DNA of 7,392 nucleotides from NCBI GenBank assembly GCA_019090845.1, contig JAHRVD010000385.1:1-7392 (forward strand), in the 5' to 3' direction. Numbering within the stretch: position 1 is the first letter of the stretch; each line of letters starts with the position of its first letter. The notes under the pieces were generated by a model, which worked only from the letters and a program-made list of their open reading frames with translations, was not told where the DNA came from and searched no databases. Both the position numbers and the translations under genes were made by a program. Positions 5,170 through 7,392 of this stretch are shown piece after piece. The DNA is from Marinosulfonomonas sp. Lineage in GTDB: Bacteria > Pseudomonadota > Alphaproteobacteria > Rhodobacterales > Rhodobacteraceae.

Positions 5170-6624
5170 ATGGTGTCTCGTGTTATCCCGGTGGATAGTT
5201 TTGATCTGGTGGTCTTTGGGGGCACCGGCGATCTTGCACGGCGCAAGATTTTTCCGGCGCTGTATCGGCGTTATGTTGCCTGCCAGATGCCCGAGGATTC
5301 CTGCGTCATCGGGGCTGCCCGCACTGATTATGATACGGCTGAGTATCGCAAAGTTATCGGTGACGCGATCCGCGAGTTTGGCGGGAGCGCGGCAAAAGAA
5401 GACAAGAAACTCAAAGAGTTTCTGGCCCGCGTGCACTACGTCAAAATTGATGCCAAAGGTTCAGATGGCTGGTCTGATTTGGCCGGGATGGTGCGAAAAG
5501 ATTTGGTGAACGCGTTTTATTTCTCTGTCGCGCCCGGCCTTTTCGCTCCTCTCGCCGAGCGGTTGCACGAACATAATATCGCCAGTCAAACCAGCCGGAT
5601 TGTGGTGGAAAAACCATTCGGGCGCGATCTGGACAGCGCGAAAGATCTGAACGGTATTCTGGCGCGCCATTTTGACGAGCAGCAGATCTACCGGATTGAC
5701 CATTATCTGGGCAAAGAAACGGTTCAAAACCTGATGGCTGTGCGCTTTGGCAATATTTTGTTCGAGCCGCTTTGGAACAGTCAGTATGTGGACCATATCC
5801 AGATCACAGTGGCCGAAACCGTCGGTGTTGGCGGGCGGGGCGGATATTATGACAAATCCGGCGCAATGCGCGACATGATCCAAAACCATTTGATGCAACT
5901 GCTGTGTCTTATCGCAATGGAACCGCCCAGCCGCTTTGACCCCAACGGTGTTCGCGACGAAAAGGTAAAGGTTATCAAAGCGTTGGAGCCCGTAGTTCCA
6001 CACCATATTGTGCGCGGACAATACGAGGCAACAAAAACGCAACCCTCTTATCGCGATGACGCAGGTGATCCCAAAAGCCGCACCGAAAGTTTCGTTGCGC
6101 TTAAATGCAACATTTCAAACTGGAGGTGGGCCGGCACGCCGTTTTATCTGCGCACCGGCAAAAAACTCAAGGCACGCGCCAGCGAAATTGCTGTCGTTTT
6201 CAAGGATGCGCCGCATGCAATTTTTGGGCAAGAGGCCGGGCGTCACCGCAATATTCTGGTCATCCGTTTGCAGCCAAATGAGGGCATGACACTTGGCGTG
6301 ACGATCAAAGAACCCGGTCCGGGCGGAATGCGGTTGATCGACGTTCCGCTGGACATGACCTTTGCCGAGGCCCTTGGTCCAGAGGTCGCAGACGCTGCGG
6401 ATGCCTACGAACGCCTGATAATGGATGTGATCCGTGGCGATCAAACGCTGTTCATGCGCGGCGATGAGGTAGAGGCCGCCTGGAAATGGACGGATCCGGT
6501 AGTGCAGGGGATCACTGATCGCCATGACGTGCCAAAACCCTACAGGGTCGGTAGTACTGGGCCAGACGACGCAAATTTGTTGATGAAGCGTGACGGTCGC
6601 GAATGGCGGGAGATCCGGGAATGA
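5170..6624 (+). CDS. zwf: Glucose-6-phosphate 1-dehydrogenase
   Basis: This cytoplasmic enzyme oxidises glucose 6-phosphate to 6-phosphogluconolactone while reducing NADP+ (or NAD+). It is the entry step to the oxidative pentose phosphate and Entner-Doudoroff pathways. The 484-residue length is normal. The N-terminal Rossmann fold opens with VVFGGTGDLARRK (14-26), the coenzyme-binding loop. EKPFGRD (147-153) and the substrate-binding signature RIDHYLGKE (175-183) follow, with Asp177, His178 and Lys182. His240 in QNHLMQ is the expected catalytic base; these positions coincide with the numbering known for the Leuconostoc enzyme. The C-terminal domain ends with the typical YERLIMDVIRGDQTLFMRGD (413-432). 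GGAG nine bases upstream supports the ATG; a GTG follows as the second codon but is less likely to be the start. Its stop overlaps the pgl ATG (ATGA), so the operon zwf-pgl-pgi is translationally coupled. Cofactor preference was not determined. Confidence 0.98.
   Translation: MVSRVIPVDSFDLVVFGGTGDLARRKIFPALYRRYVACQMPEDSCVIGAARTDYDTAEYRKVIGDAIREFGGSAAKEDKKLKEFLARVHYVKIDAKGSDGWSDLAGMVRKDLVNAFYFSVAPGLFAPLAERLHEHNIASQTSRIVVEKPFGRDLDSAKDLNGILARHFDEQQIYRIDHYLGKETVQNLMAVRFGNILFEPLWNSQYVDHIQITVAETVGVGGRGGYYDKSGAMRDMIQNHLMQLLCLIAMEPPSRFDPNGVRDEKVKVIKALEPVVPHHIVRGQYEATKTQPSYRDDAGDPKSRTESFVALKCNISNWRWAGTPFYLRTGKKLKARASEIAVVFKDAPHAIFGQEAGRHRNILVIRLQPNEGMTLGVTIKEPGPGGMRLIDVPLDMTFAEALGPEVADAADAYERLIMDVIRGDQTLFMRGDEVEAAWKWTDPVVQGITDRHDVPKPYRVGSTGPDDANLLMKRDGREWREIRE
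6608..6612 (+). promoter_or_regulatory. pgl: Ribosome binding site that fixes the pgl start
   Basis: GGGAG within the last codons of zwf lies eight bases upstream of the ATG at 6621, an ideal distance. The in-frame ATG at 6603 has no such site and would add six residues (MAGDPG) ahead of the family-like N-terminus, so 6621 is the better start. Confidence 0.75.
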
Positions 6625-7295
6625 ATTTTATTGAATATCCAGACCGCGAAATGATGATGATTGATTTGGCCGATATTCTGGCGGCAGAACTGACGTCTGT
6701 TTTGATGCACGAAGATCAGGCGCTGCTGGTTGTGCCGGGCGGGACGACGCCGGGCCCGGTTTTTGATATGCTTTGTGCGGTTGATCTGGACTGGGCGCGG
6801 ATATCGGTGATGTTGAGTGATGAAAGATGGGTGCCACCGGATTCGCCCCGTTCCAACACCCGCTTACTGCGCGAACGTTTGTTGATTGACCGGGCCGCAG
6901 CGGCGCAATACCTGCCGCTTTATTCCAAGGCAGAAAAACCCGAAGAAAAGCTTGGCGATCTGGTGGCGGGCTTTGCGTCCCGTTTGCCGATCTCTGTTCT
7001 GCTGCTCGGGATGGGGGAAGATATGCACACCGCTTCGCTATTTCCAGAGGCCGACAGATTGGTTCAGGCGCTTGCTTGGGACGCACCACCGCTTTTGGCG
7101 ATGCGCGCGCCGGGCGCCCCCGAACCGCGTGTCACCCTGTCAGCCCCGGTGCTTGACGCCGCTTTGGCCAAACATGTCGTTATTACCGGGCCACAAAAGC
7201 GTGCAGCCTTGGAACGAGCGGTAAAAATCAACGATCCACTCGCCGCCCCGATCTGCGCGGTTCTGAACGGTGCAACCGTGCATTGGGCGCAATAG
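6621..7295 (+). CDS. pgl: 6-phosphogluconolactonase
   Basis: This cytoplasmic enzyme hydrolyses 6-phosphogluconolactone, the product of Zwf, to 6-phosphogluconate. The 224-residue protein is of the SOL/DevB (NagB-like) type and typical length. The phosphate loop is VVPGGTTPGPVF (37-48), the usual GG-S/T-TP motif. LSDERWVPPDSPRSNTRLLR (65-84) is the family's second signature, with the conserved SDER and SN. LLLGMGEDMHTASLFP (127-142) is the third; the common G-x-D-G-H-T-A-S-L-F-P has Met135 in place of Gly. ITGPQKR (188-194) and the terminal HWAQ also fit. The start at 6621 overlaps the zwf stop by four bases and has its own ribosome site, so lactone formation and hydrolysis are co-expressed. 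The next gene starts one base after the stop. The assignment is firm. Confidence 0.96.
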   Translation: MNFIEYPDREMMMIDLADILAAELTSVLMHEDQALLVVPGGTTPGPVFDMLCAVDLDWARISVMLSDERWVPPDSPRSNTRLLRERLLIDRAAAAQYLPLYSKAEKPEEKLGDLVAGFASRLPISVLLLGMGEDMHTASLFPEADRLVQALAWDAPPLLAMRAPGAPEPRVTLSAPVLDAALAKHVVITGPQKRAALERAVKINDPLAAPICAVLNGATVHWAQ

Positions 7296-7296
7296 T

Positions 7297-7392
7297 ATGG
7301 GTTGGGACGCGCTGAAAACCTATCGGTCTGCCAATGAAGACCGGCATATTCTGGACTTGTTTGATGAGTCTCGGGCGGCTGAATTTTCGGTC
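7297..7392 (+). CDS. pgi: Glucose-6-phosphate isomerase, N-terminal part (cut by window edge)
   Basis: The first 32 residues, beginning MGWDALKTYR and running to DLFDESRAAEFSV, match the N-terminus usual for Pgi in Rhodobacterales: a short W-x-x-L helix, then HILDLFDE and a phenylalanine-serine-V. Pgi interconverts glucose 6-phosphate and fructose 6-phosphate in the cytoplasm, which lets fructose 6-phosphate flow back into Zwf. No active-site residues are inside the window. The ATG lies one base after the pgl stop with no clear Shine-Dalgarno sequence, so translation is probably coupled to pgl. The call rests on the N-terminal match plus the well-known zwf-pgl-pgi order in alphaproteobacteria. 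Confidence 0.88.
   Translation, partial: MGWDALKTYRSANEDRHILDLFDESRAAEFSV

Noticed and set aside
4996..5436. N-terminal extension of the radical SAM frame up to 5436 on the minus strand
   Set aside because: It would overlap the first 267 bases of zwf in antisense, shows no domain, and the family-like sequence starts after the ATG at 4995.
5461..6042. 193-codon minus-strand frame inside zwf
   Set aside because: Antisense to a strongly conserved enzyme, with no recognisable motif.

Overview
The window reads as ordinary chromosomal DNA from an alphaproteobacterium, most likely a Rhodobacterales/Roseobacter-group organism. The reasons are a GC-rich sequence (judged by eye, not computed), dense gene packing, the zwf-pgl-pgi gene order, and protein sequences that resemble that group from memory. 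No mobile element, CRISPR array, tRNA or rRNA was seen.

Left part (1-716): the last 27 codons of a gene that may encode a luciferase-like flavin-dependent monooxygenase run off the left edge. It converges on a single-domain universal stress protein gene read leftward. That gene diverges from a MarR/SlyA-type regulator across a 74-bp intergenic region. This region carries a good dyad (TACCT-N6-AGGTA) that is the likely operator.

Centre-left (717-4022): marR, an EmrA-like membrane fusion protein and an EmrB-like 14-TM DHA2 transporter are packed with a 5-bp gap and then a 14-bp overlap. This is a self-regulated drug or toxic-compound efflux operon of the EmrRAB type. An outer-membrane TolC partner is not in the window. 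The pump proteins carry Lys/Ala-rich cytoplasmic tails, at the N-terminus of EmrA and the C-terminus of EmrB.

Centre-right (4042-5169): converging on emrB with only 19 bp between stop codons is a 317-residue radical SAM protein. It has the CxxxCxxC cluster motif, a GGEP motif and six further C-terminal cysteines that probably bind an auxiliary Fe-S cluster. Its specific reaction is not recognisable, and it is the best candidate here for undescribed biochemistry. A 174-bp intergenic region separates it from the divergent sugar operon.

Right part (5170-7392): zwf (glucose-6-phosphate dehydrogenase), pgl (6-phosphogluconolactonase) and the start of pgi (glucose-6-phosphate isomerase) form a tight operon with an ATGA overlap and a 1-bp gap. 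Together they convert hexose phosphates to 6-phosphogluconate with production of NADPH, feeding the Entner-Doudoroff and oxidative pentose phosphate routes. Most of the window is well explained. The items worth a second look are the radical SAM gene, the shared usp/marR operator region, and several departures from family consensus in Usp, EmrB and Pgl.
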